Source of the DNA: Streptomyces aurantiacus
GTDB taxonomy: Bacteria > Actinomycetota > Actinomycetes > Streptomycetales > Streptomycetaceae
Assembly (NCBI RefSeq): GCF_027107535.1
Contig: NZ_CP114283.1
Coordinates: forward strand, 5,580,001-5,644,000
Length of the DNA stretch: 64,000 bases
Direction of reading: 5' to 3'
Position numbers and translations under genes: made by a program. Under the pieces are notes generated by a model, which saw nothing but the letters and a program-made list of their open reading frames with translations, searched no databases and was not told where the DNA came from. Positions within the stretch are counted from its first letter, which is position 1. Each line of letters begins with the position of its first letter. This document shows, in pieces, positions 33,222-42,899 of the stretch.

Positions 33222-33474
33222 CTCCGACCCCTTCTGATCACCACGCCCCCGTCCCAACCCCCGAGCATGATCACCAGAATTCTAGGCGAGCCCCGAGGAC
33301 CGCCTCCGCGGCGGACAGCGACACGGCGTCGGCGGCTCACCGCCCCGGCCTCGCACTCGAAGACGTCCACCCGACCGCCCCTTCCTTCCGGGTCGCACGT
33401 CTCGTCCCACAGCCGTGCGGCCGACCCGGCCGCGTCACCGGGTCCGCCGCGCTGCACGTCACTGGCCTCGGGTC

Positions 33475-33954
33475 TCAGCTCGCTGCCTGCTGCACGAGTG
33501 CGCCGATCCTTGCCTCGTCGGCCGCGGTCAGCTTCGTCAGGGCGTAGGAGGTCGGCCACATGGCGTCGTCGTCGAGGTTCGCGGTGTCGCTGAAGCCGAG
33601 CGTCGCGTACCGCGCGTTGAACTTCTGCGCGCACTGGAAGAAGCAGACGACCTTGCCGTCCTTGGTGTACGCGGGCATCCCGTACCAGAGCTTCGGTGCG
33701 AGGTGTGGTGCGCCGGCCTTGACGACGGCGTGGACGCGCTCCGCCATGGTCCGGTCCGGTTCCTGCATCTCGGCGATCTTCGCGAGGACGGCGCTCTCCT
33801 CCTGCGCGGCCTTGTCGGCGCGCGACGCGCGGCGTGCGGACGTCCTCAGCTCCTGAGCGCGCTCCTTCATCGCGGATCGCTCCTCGTCCGTGAACCCCTC
33901 GGACGTCCTGCTCTTCGTGGTGGTGGTCTTCGCCTGCTTCTGTGCGTTCGTCAT
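33475..33954 (-). CDS. DUF1801 domain protein
   Basis: A 159-residue cytoplasmic protein. A charged, Lys/Glu/Ala-rich N-terminal helix (about 20-60) precedes the DUF1801/YdhG-like fold: [45 protein letters not shown], then [14 protein letters not shown]. The fold is shared with frataxin-like iron chaperone candidates (Fra/YdhG), but no enzymatic function is established for this group. It is located between two STAND regulators and 96 bp downstream of the AhpD-like gene in the same direction. Confidence 0.85.
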   Translation of the reverse strand: MTNAQKQAKTTTTKSRTSEGFTDEERSAMKERAQELRTSARRASRADKAAQEESAVLAKIAEMQEPDRTMAERVHAVVKAGAPHLAPKLWYGMPAYTKDGKVVCFFQCAQKFNARYATLGFSDTANLDDDAMWPTSYALTKLTAADEARIGALVQQAAS

Positions 33955-34050
33955 CGTCCTGTTCCTTCTGGTGTGTGGGTCGACGGGTGGCTCGACATGC
34001 CCGGCAGCCGGGCGGCGATGAAGTCGACGACTCCACCGGCGCGGGCGTGG

Positions 34051-34506
34051 TCAGCCCCAGGCGCCGGCGATCTGGCGGGTGGTGGCGTTGAGACGGTTGA
34101 ACAGGTTGGTGACGCCGACCATCAGGATGATCGCGGCCAGTTGCTTCTCGTCGAAGTAGGTGGCGGCCGTGTCCCAGACCTCGTCGCTCACCGGGTCGGG
34201 GCGGTCGGCCAGCCGCGTCGCCGCCTCGGCCAGCTCGAGGGCCGCCCGCTCTTCCGCGGTGAAGTACGGGGTCTCCCGCCACGCGACCACCGTGGCCAGC
34301 TGCTCATCGCTGACGCCGGCCTTGCGGGCCGTCTTGGCGCCGCCGTCGACGCAGGCACTGCAGCCGTTGATCTGGCTGACCCGCAGGTGCACCAGTTCCA
34401 GCGTCCGCGCGTCCACCCCACCGGAGTGGACGGCCTTGAGGAGCTGCTGGATGGGCTGCATCGCGTCGGACAGTACGACAGCGGGGTTCTGCATGCGGGA
34501 CTGCAT
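34051..34506 (-). CDS. Carboxymuconolactone decarboxylase / AhpD-like protein
   Basis: A 151-residue CMD-family protein. The redox motif ELVHLRVSQINGCSACVDG (CxxC plus upstream Glu and downstream region) is the AhpD-type alkylhydroperoxidase active site. AATYFDEKQLAAIILMVGVTNLFNRLNATT forms the C-terminal helices. Proteins of this kind act in peroxide or thiol redox chemistry. GGAGCAG precedes the ATG. It is divergent from STAND regulator 2, which is a likely controller; a 163-bp shared gap separates them. Confidence 0.88.
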   Translation of the reverse strand: MQSRMQNPAVVLSDAMQPIQQLLKAVHSGGVDARTLELVHLRVSQINGCSACVDGGAKTARKAGVSDEQLATVVAWRETPYFTAEERAALELAEAATRLADRPDPVSDEVWDTAATYFDEKQLAAIILMVGVTNLFNRLNATTRQIAGAWG

Positions 34507-34669
34507 TGGTTCTGCTCCTTCGTCGGTGCCCCGTTCCGTCGGGGCGTGACTCCATAACAGCCCGGCCGGCCGGCCACGACCATGACGATGGGACACCGTG
34601 GGACAGCTGAAACGCCCTTGACCAGCGGCGACTTGGCCCGGGAGACTTCTGCCGGGGCGGGACGAAGAG

Positions 34670-37138
34670 GTGGGGGACACGGTGGACGTACAGGAACGCA
34701 TGGAGAGGGACGATCCGCAGGAGGCGCTGGCCACCCGGCTGCGCCTGCTCCAGGAACTGTCCGGGCTCGGTGTACGGGCTCTCGCCCGGGACACCGGACT
34801 CAGCTCCTCCTCCCTTTCGCGCTATCTCAACGGGCAGACCGTGCCGCCCTGGCCCGCGGTCGTCGCCCTCTGCCGCCTCGTCAAGCGCGATCCCCGCCCG
34901 CTGCGCCCGCTGTGGGAGCGGATCTCGAACCCCCTGCCGGCGCCTCCGAAGAGCAGCCGTCAGGGCCGGCCCACGCCCCGCAACGACCTGCCTCGCGACG
35001 CACCCGACTTCACCGGACGCGAGGAACGGCTCGCCGCCGTGTTCGCCGCTGTCGAGAGCCATCGGGCGGTCTCCGTCGACGGCATGGCCGGCGTCGGCAA
35101 GACCTGTCTGGCGGTCCACGCCGCGCACCGGCTCGCCGCCGACTTCCCGGACGCCCAGCTGTATGTGGACCTGCACGGGTTCACCGAAGGCCGGCCCCCT
35201 CTCGACCCCGATTCGGCGCTGCGGATGCTGCTCTCCGCGCTCGACGTACCGTCCGAGAAGGTCCCGCAGGAAAGTCTGGAGCAGCTGGCCGCCTGCTGGC
35301 GGTCGGAACTGGCCCGCCGCAGAGTCGTCGTGGTCATCGACAACGCCGCCGACGCCGACCAGGTTCGCCCGCTGCTGCCCGGCGCAGGCCCTTCCGTCGT
35401 TCTGATCACCAGCCGCAACCGGCTCCTCGGTCTGGACGAGGTGCCTCCCGTCTCACTCGACGTACTGAGCCCGGACGAGAGCGCCCAGCTGCTGGCCCGT
35501 GCCAGCGGAGACCTCGGCGGCCCCGACAGCAGGCTGGCCCGTGATCCGCAGGCCGCCTCCGAGGTTCTGCGGCTGTGCGGCCATCTGCCACTGGCGCTGC
35601 GGCTGGCCGCGGCCCGGCTGCGGCACCGGCCCGGCTGGACCGTGGGCGTCCTCGTCGAGCGGATGGCCGAGGGTGCGAGCGAGTTCGACACCGCGTTCGC
35701 GATGTCGGTCCGGCAGCTCGACCGGGCCGGGGCACGGCTGTTCCGGATGCTGGGCCTGCTGCCCGGGGAGTCCTTCGACGAGTACGTGGTGGCGGCGCTG
35801 GCCGACGTGCCGCTGCGCAGCGCCCAGGCCCTGCTGGAAGACCTCCTCGACGCTCACCTCGTCGAGCAGCCGGCGGCCGGCCGTTACCGGCTGCACGACC
35901 TCGTGCACCAGCACGCGCGCCGGGCCTCGGCCGAGCAGGACCCGGCGGCCGAGCGGGAGCGGGCACTGGGCCGGGTGCTGGACTACTACGTGCACGCGGC
36001 GGCCGCCGCCGACGCCGCGATGCCGTTCCTGGCACCGGGCAGGCCGACCTCCGTCGGCCTGCCTCCGGCCGAACTGCCGCGGTTCGCGGACAAGAACGCC
36101 GCTTTCGCCTGGCTCGTCACCGAGTACGGGAACCTGATGGCCGTCTTCGAGACGGCGGCCGCCGTCGGGGCCGACCTGCACGTGTGCGAGCTGCCCCGCT
36201 TTCTGCGCTCGTACTTCGCGCGTCGCTGCGGCACGACGCATCTCAACTACCTCTTCGAGCGCTCACTGTCGGCCGCCGAGCGGTTGGACGATCCGCTGCA
36301 ACTGGCCGAGGCGTACAGCGATCTGGGCTTCGCCCGGTACAACGCGGGCCGTATGCCGGAGGCCGAAGCCGCGTACGAGGCGGCGGGACTCCGGGTGTCC
36401 CAAGCGGGCGACATACGAGCCGAAGCCGAGCTGACCCTGCGCCGCGGCTACCTGAGATGGGACGCGGGACACGTCGAGGAACCGCTCGAACTCTTCCGCC
36501 TGGCCGGGAAATTGTACGAACAAGCCGGTTGTCCGGCGGGCGCGGCCCACGCCGCCGCCTCGGAGGCCTGGGCGATCCTGCAGCTGGGACATCGGGAGGA
36601 GGCGGCACAGCTGGCGAGGGAGGTACTGGGCATCCCGCACACCGACCCCGCGTGGCCACCCGCGCTGACGGCCCGGATCACGCTCGGCGTGGCCATCGCC
36701 CACGAGCGACCCGACGAGGCGGCGGAGCACCTGCACGAGGCTCTGGAGCTGGCCCGGGAGGACGGACACCTCAACAACCAGGCGTGGTGCCTCAACTGCC
36801 GGGGCGTCGCGCTGCGGCAGATGGGCCGGTACGAGGAGGCACTGGCCAGCCACCAGGAGGCGTTCGCCCTCCTCGACGAGGTGTTCGAGGAACACTGGAA
36901 GATCCATTTCCTCGACGGTTACGGCGAGACCTGCCGGCTGGCGGGCCTCCCCCAAGAGGCCCTTCGACTGCACCGGCAGGCACTGGAGCTGGCCCCGAGG
37001 CTGGGAAACCGGCACGCGGAGGCGCTGGCTCATGAGGGGATCGCCACCGTGCTCGACGAAACGAACCCGTCGCAGGCCGCCGAACACCGGGCGGCCGGGC
37101 AGGCGGTCTTGCGGGAACTCACCGCCGCAGCCGACTGA
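34670..37138 (+). CDS. XRE-NB-ARC-TPR (AfsR-like STAND) regulator 2
   Basis: A 822-residue STAND protein. The HTH lies at about 25-60 (VRALARDTGLSSSSLSRYLNG). FTGREERLA starts the NB-ARC. Walker A is GMAGVGKT (138-145) and Walker B VVVVIDNA (219-226), with LPLALRLAA after. TPR helices occupy about 480-810 (AEAYSDLGFARYNAGRMPEAEAAY and similar). It lacks the SARP DNA-binding domain of AfsR. The GTG start is tentative: a GTG 12 nt downstream has GGGGG at better spacing. It shares domain order, but little HTH sequence, with regulator 1. Confidence 0.88.
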   Translation: MGDTVDVQERMERDDPQEALATRLRLLQELSGLGVRALARDTGLSSSSLSRYLNGQTVPPWPAVVALCRLVKRDPRPLRPLWERISNPLPAPPKSSRQGRPTPRNDLPRDAPDFTGREERLAAVFAAVESHRAVSVDGMAGVGKTCLAVHAAHRLAADFPDAQLYVDLHGFTEGRPPLDPDSALRMLLSALDVPSEKVPQESLEQLAACWRSELARRRVVVVIDNAADADQVRPLLPGAGPSVVLITSRNRLLGLDEVPPVSLDVLSPDESAQLLARASGDLGGPDSRLARDPQAASEVLRLCGHLPLALRLAAARLRHRPGWTVGVLVERMAEGASEFDTAFAMSVRQLDRAGARLFRMLGLLPGESFDEYVVAALADVPLRSAQALLEDLLDAHLVEQPAAGRYRLHDLVHQHARRASAEQDPAAERERALGRVLDYYVHAAAAADAAMPFLAPGRPTSVGLPPAELPRFADKNAAFAWLVTEYGNLMAVFETAAAVGADLHVCELPRFLRSYFARRCGTTHLNYLFERSLSAAERLDDPLQLAEAYSDLGFARYNAGRMPEAEAAYEAAGLRVSQAGDIRAEAELTLRRGYLRWDAGHVEEPLELFRLAGKLYEQAGCPAGAAHAAASEAWAILQLGHREEAAQLAREVLGIPHTDPAWPPALTARITLGVAIAHERPDEAAEHLHEALELAREDGHLNNQAWCLNCRGVALRQMGRYEEALASHQEAFALLDEVFEEHWKIHFLDGYGETCRLAGLPQEALRLHRQALELAPRLGNRHAEALAHEGIATVLDETNPSQAAEHRAAGQAVLRELTAAAD

Positions 37139-37147
37139 CCGGCCCAC

Positions 37148-37165
37148 GGCCCGTGCGTGCGGGCC
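37148..37165 (+). terminator. Short GC hairpin after STAND regulator 2
   Basis: GGCCCG and CGGGCC pair around a 6-nt loop, 9 nt past the stop. The following DeoR gene has its own AT-rich promoter zone (about 37277-37307, with TAAAGTACTTAAA). Confidence 0.4.
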
Positions 37166-37384
37166 CGCGTGCCGACGGCGCGGACAGCGCGGACGGCGCG
37201 CTGGTCCACAGGCCTACGAAGCGCCGTGAGGTCGCCTCTCACGCGTGACGGAAATCGTGGAAGCTCCTGCGGGAAGTTGTTGTTTTCGAGACGATAAAGT
37301 ACTTAAACAGGCGGCGTGCGTCGATGCACGCGTCTCCGTCCGTGCATTCATGGGCGCCCGCACCACGCACAGGGAGCGACTGAG

Positions 37385-38176
37385 ATGGCGGCACCGCAGG
37401 TCAGGTGGAGCGCTCTGCTGGACCTGCTGACCCGCGACGGACGTATCGAAGTCGAGGCCGCCGCGGCCGAACTCTCGGTGTCCGCCGCCACGATCCGGCG
37501 GGACCTCGACGAGCTGGCTCGGCAGCAGATGGTCACCCGCACCCATGGCGGCGCGGTGATCAACGCGATCGCGTACGACCTCCCACTGCGGTACAAGGCG
37601 GCCCGCCACGCCCCCGAGAAGGAGCGGATCGCGCACGCGGCGGCCGGTCTGGTCAAGGCCGGCGCGGTGGTGGGCCTCAACGGCGGCACGACGACCACCG
37701 AGGTCGCGCGGGCGCTCGCGACGCGCAGCGACCTCGGCTCCGAGGGCGGCGGCGAGCCGTCACTGACGGTCGTCACCAACGCCCTGAACATCGCCAACGA
37801 ACTGGTCGTCCGCCGCCATGTGAAGCTCGTCGTCACGGGCGGAGTGGCGCGACCGGCCTCGTACGAGCTGATCGGACCGCTGGCCACCGAAGTGATCGCC
37901 GAGATCACGCTGGATCATGTCTTCATCGGAGTCGACGCGATCGACGTCGCGCACGGCGCGAGTGCCCATCATGAGGGTGAGGCCAGCATCAACCGGGCGC
38001 TGGCGCGGCGTGCTCAGCAGGTTGTCGTGGTCGCCGACTCCTCCAAGCTGGGCAGGCGGACGTTCGCGCGGATCTGCCCGCTGGAGGACGTCCATGTGCT
38101 GGTGACCGACAAGGATGCTCCCGACGCAGTGGTCGAGCCGTTCGCCGCCGCCGGAGTGGAGATCGTCCGCGCCTGA
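37385..38176 (+). CDS. DeoR family transcriptional regulator
   Basis: A 263-residue sugar-responsive repressor. The HTH_DeoR domain at 1-60 reads LLTRDGRIEVEAAAAELSVS, then ATIRRDLDELARQQMVTRTHGGA. The sensor (about 75-250) has the DeoR/ISOCOT motif VVGLNGGTTTTEVARAL, TNALNIANEL, VTGGVARP and VADSSKLGRR, which bind a phosphosugar. GGGAGCG lies 8-9 nt before the ATG. No sugar kinase or aldolase is next to it, so the target operon is elsewhere or autoregulation dominates. Confidence 0.9.
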   Translation: MAAPQVRWSALLDLLTRDGRIEVEAAAAELSVSAATIRRDLDELARQQMVTRTHGGAVINAIAYDLPLRYKAARHAPEKERIAHAAAGLVKAGAVVGLNGGTTTTEVARALATRSDLGSEGGGEPSLTVVTNALNIANELVVRRHVKLVVTGGVARPASYELIGPLATEVIAEITLDHVFIGVDAIDVAHGASAHHEGEASINRALARRAQQVVVVADSSKLGRRTFARICPLEDVHVLVTDKDAPDAVVEPFAAAGVEIVRA

Positions 38177-38318
38177 ACGTCTCGGCGGACATGCCCCGAG
38201 CTCGGCCACGACGTCGGTGCGGCTCGCGGCCGGCACAGGGGTACGAGCCCCGTACCGGACCACGAACAGCAACGACACGCCTTCGGTCGGTCAGGCGCCG
38301 CGTCGGCGGTGCGACTCC

Positions 38319-38945
38319 CTACCCGATGTCGAAGTCGAGATTGGTCACGTACCAGACGTCGTCCATCCTGGTGGAGTGCACCTTGACGTCCAGCTGCTCC
38401 GACTTCACGCCGGTGGAGTGGGACAAGATGATCTTTTCGAGGGTCTGTCCGTCGACGGTGATCTTGTCGGCGGGGACCGCCACCTCGTCACCCTTGGCCG
38501 CGGGCTGGGTGACTTCGACCTTCGGGTCGTCCGTGGGCGGCTCGGGCGTGAACGACGTGCGGAACTGCCCGATGCTCTTCTCGATCCGCTTGGCCTCGGG
38601 TGTGTCGCCGCCGCACGTCGCCTCGTCGCCGTGTCGCGCGGGCGACGAGTCGGTGGCCGCCTCCCCCATCAGAAGGCAGGCCTCCTTCGGCTCACCCTTG
38701 ATCACCGCGGTGACCCAACCGGCGACCGCTCCTTCGGCCGTGGACTGGTCGGCGGCCGTGCCATTCGACGACGCGTCCTTCTCCTTCTCGTCCGCCGGCT
38801 TGTCCGCGTCGGCAGCGGGCGAGTTGCTCGCCGACTCCTTGTCCGCGCCCGAGTCCGTACTGCTGGAGCATCCCGTGAGGCCGAAGAGCGCCACTGCCAG
38901 CGCGCCCCCTGCGACCCGGCCGATGCTCTTCCTGCTGTGACTCAC
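38319..38945 (-). CDS. Lipoprotein with an extracellular Ser/Asp/Lys-rich linker
   Basis: A 208-residue exported lipoprotein. The signal ends in the lipobox LTGC (Cys at about residue 26), followed by a low-complexity linker (SSSTDSGADKESASNSP...). A folded region from about 70 has AVAGWVTAVIKGEPKEACLLM and ends VWYVTNLDFDIG. The general NTF2-like/DUF4878 pattern (helix, then beta strands ending in a Trp-x-hydrophobic) is suggestive but not firm. The chosen GTG is the first codon before SHSRKS. Function is unknown. Confidence 0.7.
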   Translation of the reverse strand: MSHSRKSIGRVAGGALAVALFGLTGCSSSTDSGADKESASNSPAADADKPADEKEKDASSNGTAADQSTAEGAVAGWVTAVIKGEPKEACLLMGEAATDSSPARHGDEATCGGDTPEAKRIEKSIGQFRTSFTPEPPTDDPKVEVTQPAAKGDEVAVPADKITVDGQTLEKIILSHSTGVKSEQLDVKVHSTRMDDVWYVTNLDFDIG

Positions 38946-39144
38946 TAACACCGTTCCCGGAGTCCTTCCATAGACATCCATGCGCGTGATGACACTTCGA
39001 GGCGTCCCGCGTCGAAGTGCCGCTTCGACCTTGGAGACGGGAGGGGCCACGGAACGGTTCCTTGTGAAACGAACGTGCGTGTGAATGCATCAATTACCGT
39101 ACGAGTGGCGGTAGTTGTGGCTTTTCGACAGGCTTGCCCTGCGG

Positions 39145-40545
39145 TCAGCCGGTGCGGCCGCGCCTCAGCAGTTCGCGTGCCTTCTTCAGCGCGCTGTCGT
39201 GGCCCTGTGCGAGTTCCTCCTCGGTGAAGACCGGGGTGCGGTGGTGCGGAGGGATACCCGGGCCGTCGAAGGTGGTGCCCTCGGCCCTCCGGAACTCCTC
39301 GTTGGGCAGGGTGAAGGTCCAGCCGTTCGGCAGCGCCCGTTCCATGGTGTCGGAGAAGACACCCTGGGTGTTCTGTCCGATCCGCACCGGTGCCGGGGTG
39401 CGTGCCATCAGCGCCTGGGTGAAGGTCTCGGCGGCGCTGACCGACATCGGGCCGGTGAGGACGGCGACCGGTCCGTCGAAGCGCGGCCCGTGGTGCGGGC
39501 GTACGGTGATCGGCTGTCCCCGGGTGAACCGGGTGGGGTCCGTGGGGTCGTTGCGGGCGTACTTGGAGTACGCGGTGTACGGACGGTCCGTCAGCCGTGA
39601 GGCGATGCGCAGGCCCAGCGGGTCGGCCCCGCCGCCGTTCACCCGTACGTCCAGGACGAGACCGGTCAGACTCCTCCACGGGATCCTGGCGAGTGCGGCC
39701 TCCAGTTCCGCCTCCCACTTCGCATACGACGCCTCGGCCGTGTAGCCCACGAAGCGGGTGATGCGCAGGTATCCGGTGCCCTCCGGGAGCCGGGCGAACG
39801 ACAGCGCCCCGTTCGCGTACTGCCGCAGCGGCACGCCGACGGCCCTGCCGACCGCCGTGTCGATCCGGGCCAGGTCCTCGGGGCCGTGCGGTGGGGTGTC
39901 GGGACGCAGTCCGCCGTACTCCCGGTCCTTTCCGTCGGACAGGCCGGTGTGCGCGTCATGGAGGGGCTCGATCATCTCCCGCAGGACGGCGAAGAGTTCG
40001 TCGTCGCCGGAGTCCTTGCCGAGCCGCGGCCGGAAGCGGTCGCGGACCTTTTCCCAGTCGATGTGCTTGGCTGCGAAGAAGGGGTAGTTCTCGGCGTAGG
40101 TCTGCCAGAAGACCTCGAAGACCGCCCGCGGATCGGCGGTCGGCTCCTTCGCACACGCGGTGGGGAGCGCGGCGATGCGGTGCAGGGTGCGGGTTCCGGT
40201 GCTGGAGGCGATGTGCAGACGTGCACTGCCGCTCGTCCGCGGAGTGACCGTGACGCGGACCGCTCCCCCGTGGACAAGGAAGCGGCGGCTGCCGTCCGGA
40301 CCGGTGCGCCCTTGCTGTTCTCCCTTCAGGCTGCCCGGCAGACAGCTGACCGCCGTGGTGTCGTACGTCGTCATGCGGCGCCCACTAACGGCGACCGCGG
40401 TGCCGTATCCGTCCATCTGCCACAGCCCTTCCGCCGACGCGTCGGTCCTCCCTGCGGAGGTACCGCTCGCGGGCGCGGCAAGCCCGGTCAGGGTGAGCAC
40501 GGCGGACGCCGTGAGGGCGGCGGGCAGGATGATGCGTGAGTGCAT
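39145..40545 (-). CDS. Secreted S41-family peptidase
   Basis: A 466-residue protein. A signal peptide lies at about 1-27 (ILPAALTASAVLTLTGLAAPASG). The mature N-terminal region is beta-rich. A core-like helical segment (WQTYAENYPFFAAKHIDW) is followed by the S41 catalytic domain (about 250-450): LVLDVRVNGGG, then LTGPMSVSAAETF, where the Ser of MSVSAAE is the nucleophile of the Ser-Lys type. IGQNTQGVFSDTM follows. It resembles extracellular C-terminal-processing-like or tricorn-related hydrolases. It is a single gene; the ATG has AGGGGG 9-10 nt upstream. Confidence 0.82.
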   Translation of the reverse strand: MHSRIILPAALTASAVLTLTGLAAPASGTSAGRTDASAEGLWQMDGYGTAVAVSGRRMTTYDTTAVSCLPGSLKGEQQGRTGPDGSRRFLVHGGAVRVTVTPRTSGSARLHIASSTGTRTLHRIAALPTACAKEPTADPRAVFEVFWQTYAENYPFFAAKHIDWEKVRDRFRPRLGKDSGDDELFAVLREMIEPLHDAHTGLSDGKDREYGGLRPDTPPHGPEDLARIDTAVGRAVGVPLRQYANGALSFARLPEGTGYLRITRFVGYTAEASYAKWEAELEAALARIPWRSLTGLVLDVRVNGGGADPLGLRIASRLTDRPYTAYSKYARNDPTDPTRFTRGQPITVRPHHGPRFDGPVAVLTGPMSVSAAETFTQALMARTPAPVRIGQNTQGVFSDTMERALPNGWTFTLPNEEFRRAEGTTFDGPGIPPHHRTPVFTEEELAQGHDSALKKARELLRRGRTG

Positions 40546-40742
40546 GGTCGTTCGGCCCCCTGCTGGTATGTGTCGTCCCTGCGCGGCTGTGGCGGAAGCG
40601 CGGGTCACTCATACGGTCCTGCCCCCGTCCCGCCGCCCTGCCGTTCCAGGATGTCGGCGGCGTGGCCTCCGTCGCGATGGGGTGGGCTGCCGGGCCGGTG
40701 GTGGGGTCAGCCCCAGCACACGACACGGTCGGGAGTCGACGA

Positions 40743-40772
40743 AGGCGCCGGGCCTCGAAGGGCCCGGCGCCT
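40743..40772 (-). terminator. Hairpin after the SlpD-type gene
   Basis: AGGCGCCGGGCC and GGCCCGGCGCCT pair perfectly (12 bp) around TCGAAG, 24 nt past the stop of the aminopeptidase gene. Confidence 0.7.
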
Positions 40773-40795
40773 CAGATGCCGTTGGTGCGGGTGGG

Positions 40796-42523
40796 TCAGC
40801 GCAGGGAGGCTGTCCCGATGCGGTCGATGCGTTCGTTGACGCCGTTGCGCAGTTCTTCGAGCGTCGTGCCGGGCGGGGCCACCTTGGGCGTCGTGGACGG
40901 CGGCTGGGCCTCATCGGCGCAGGTCGTGCCCGAGGCGGGGACCTTCAGGTCCACCAGGTAGCCCGTCACGGCGTCCGTCGCGCAGGCACTGCGGCCGAAG
41001 GCGGTGTGCCCCTCGGCCTGGAACGTGAGCAGCCTGCCGTTCTGGAGCTGACGGGACAGGGCCACCGCGTCCTGGTAGGGGGTGTCCGGGTCGCCGGTGG
41101 TGCCGACGACGAGGATGGGCGCCGAGCCCTTCGCCCGGAAGGAACCGTCGTAGCGGCTGACCCGCTCGACGGGCCACTGGGCGCAGGCCGTGGCGTGCTG
41201 GTGGTCGTAGGTCGGCGGTCCGAAGGCCATGGCCGGGCCGAGCAGCGGCGCCGCCTCGGCGAAGGACTTGACGTTCCGCTCGAGCCGGCGCTGGTCGCGC
41301 GGGTAGTCCTTGTCCACGCACTCGACGACCACGTTCGGGCCCAGGAAGTCGAAGCTGGCCGGGGACGGCGGCCGGAGCAGGAAGGAGCTGGTGTCACGCT
41401 GCTGGGCCTTGCGCAGGGCCTCGCCGAACGAGGGCCAGATGACCTTGCCCGAGTTGATGTTGAACATCAGGCGATACACGAGGGTGTAGCCGTTCGCCTG
41501 GCCGCCGTTGGCGGTCGGCACGGGGTTGGCGTCCAGGTCGCGCTTGAGCTTCTCGAACGCGGCCCGGGGGTCGCCGTCACCGAACCCGCAGGTGGCCTGG
41601 TCGGCCTTGCACCAGTCGAGGAAGCGGCTCATCGCGCCGTCCAGGGCCAGGTACTGGGACTTGTCGTAGGCGTACGGCTGGTTGGCGTAGCGCTCCGGGT
41701 CGTACGCGCCGTCGAGGGCCAGGGCACGCACCCGCTTCGGGAACATGGCGGCGTAGACGGTACCGATGTACGAGCCGAACGACCGGCCGTAGTAGGTGAG
41801 TTGGTCCTCGCCCAGCGCCTGGCGCAGCAGGTCGATGTCGCGGGCGACGTACTCGGTGCCCACGTACGGCAGCAGGTCGCCCGAGTTGTCCAGACAGGCC
41901 TGGTTGAACTCCGCGGCCTCGCGCACGGCCGGGCCGAACGCGTCCGGGCCCGGGGCACCCTTGGCGTCGGTGACGGCCTTGGTGTACCGCTGGTCGTCGA
42001 AGCACTGGAGCGGTGAGCTGCGTCCGACGCCGCGGACGTCGTAGCCGAAGACGTCGAACGAGTCGCGCAGTGCGGCCGGCAGGTTCGCGTAGTTGCCGCG
42101 GACGAAGTCCACCCCGGAGTTGCCGGGGCCGCCGGGCTGCATGAAGAGGGTGCCCTTGCGCTTCGTCTGGTCCGCAGCCTTCTTGCGGATCACCGCCAGG
42201 GTGATGGTGCGGCCCTGCGGGTCACGGTAGTCGAGCGGCACCTCTGCGCTCGCGCACTCGAAGCCGCCCTGACAGTCGGACCAGGCGAGCGAGGGCACCG
42301 GCGGAGCTTCCTCCCGCGAAACCGCCGGATTCGTCCGGGACGCGCCGGTCGTCTGGACTGCCATCGCCTGGGAACCTGTCCCGGCGACGACGAGAGCGGT
42401 CAGCGCGGCCCCGACGATCCTCAGACGCGTAAGGCCTGCGCGTGCCGGCGAACCGGACCGGCGCCCGAACCGGCGCGTCGGTCTGTTGCCCTGGTCGGGC
42501 GAGTCATGATGTGACGTTGTCAC
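40796..42523 (-). CDS. Secreted alpha/beta hydrolase, SlpD/SlpE (tripeptidyl aminopeptidase) type
   Basis: A 575-residue exported hydrolase. A long signal (about 1-55, arginine-rich with RRFGRRSG then LRIVGAALTALVVAG) precedes the catalytic alpha/beta domain. Motifs are MQPGGPGNSGVDF (oxyanion hole), FGYDVRGVGRSSPL, the elbow YGRSFGSYIG with Ser, TTGDPDTPY with Asp and GHTAFGRSACA with His, the last in a TAP-like C-terminal domain. SlpD/SlpE proteins release tripeptides at the mycelium surface. The RR-FG-RR region resembles, but is not clearly, a twin-arginine signal. The GTG has GGGGA upstream. Confidence 0.9.
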   Translation of the reverse strand: MTTSHHDSPDQGNRPTRRFGRRSGSPARAGLTRLRIVGAALTALVVAGTGSQAMAVQTTGASRTNPAVSREEAPPVPSLAWSDCQGGFECASAEVPLDYRDPQGRTITLAVIRKKAADQTKRKGTLFMQPGGPGNSGVDFVRGNYANLPAALRDSFDVFGYDVRGVGRSSPLQCFDDQRYTKAVTDAKGAPGPDAFGPAVREAAEFNQACLDNSGDLLPYVGTEYVARDIDLLRQALGEDQLTYYGRSFGSYIGTVYAAMFPKRVRALALDGAYDPERYANQPYAYDKSQYLALDGAMSRFLDWCKADQATCGFGDGDPRAAFEKLKRDLDANPVPTANGGQANGYTLVYRLMFNINSGKVIWPSFGEALRKAQQRDTSSFLLRPPSPASFDFLGPNVVVECVDKDYPRDQRRLERNVKSFAEAAPLLGPAMAFGPPTYDHQHATACAQWPVERVSRYDGSFRAKGSAPILVVGTTGDPDTPYQDAVALSRQLQNGRLLTFQAEGHTAFGRSACATDAVTGYLVDLKVPASGTTCADEAQPPSTTPKVAPPGTTLEELRNGVNERIDRIGTASLR

Positions 42524-42899
42524 TGAGTGTTTTCCCCTCAGGCTGATGTGCCGCCAAGAACTCACTGGTCAAGGTGAGTCGAGGAATGTTTAGCTCACCC
42601 GGCATGGAAATGACAAAAGGATGACCGGGTGTCGTTCCATCTGCGTGATCTCGCCACGCTCCGGAGGCAGTTGGTGCGCTCGTCGCGTCGGCGGCCGATG
42701 CCCGTGGAGGGTGGCGGTGGCCAAAGCCCGGGGCGGGACGACGGGATCCGTGCTCGGCGGTCCACAACTGGCCCCGCACGAGCTGACGTCGACATGTCGA
42801 GCAGGGCTGTCCGGGGTGGGTCGTGACGGTCCGCGGATGGTGCTCGGCACAGGGTTCGTCGCCTGTACCGGTCCTGCGGGCCTGCCGTGGGCGGTCGGG
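42524..42899. other. 376-bp intergenic region
   Basis: It holds the promoter region of the SlpD-type gene. A TTGTCA box on the minus strand (42611-42616) lies inside a spaced inverted repeat, CACCCGG (42596-42602) and CCGGGTG (42625-42631). At the right end an imperfect hairpin (42846-42869) may end the CDF gene. No ORF is convincing. Confidence 0.4.
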
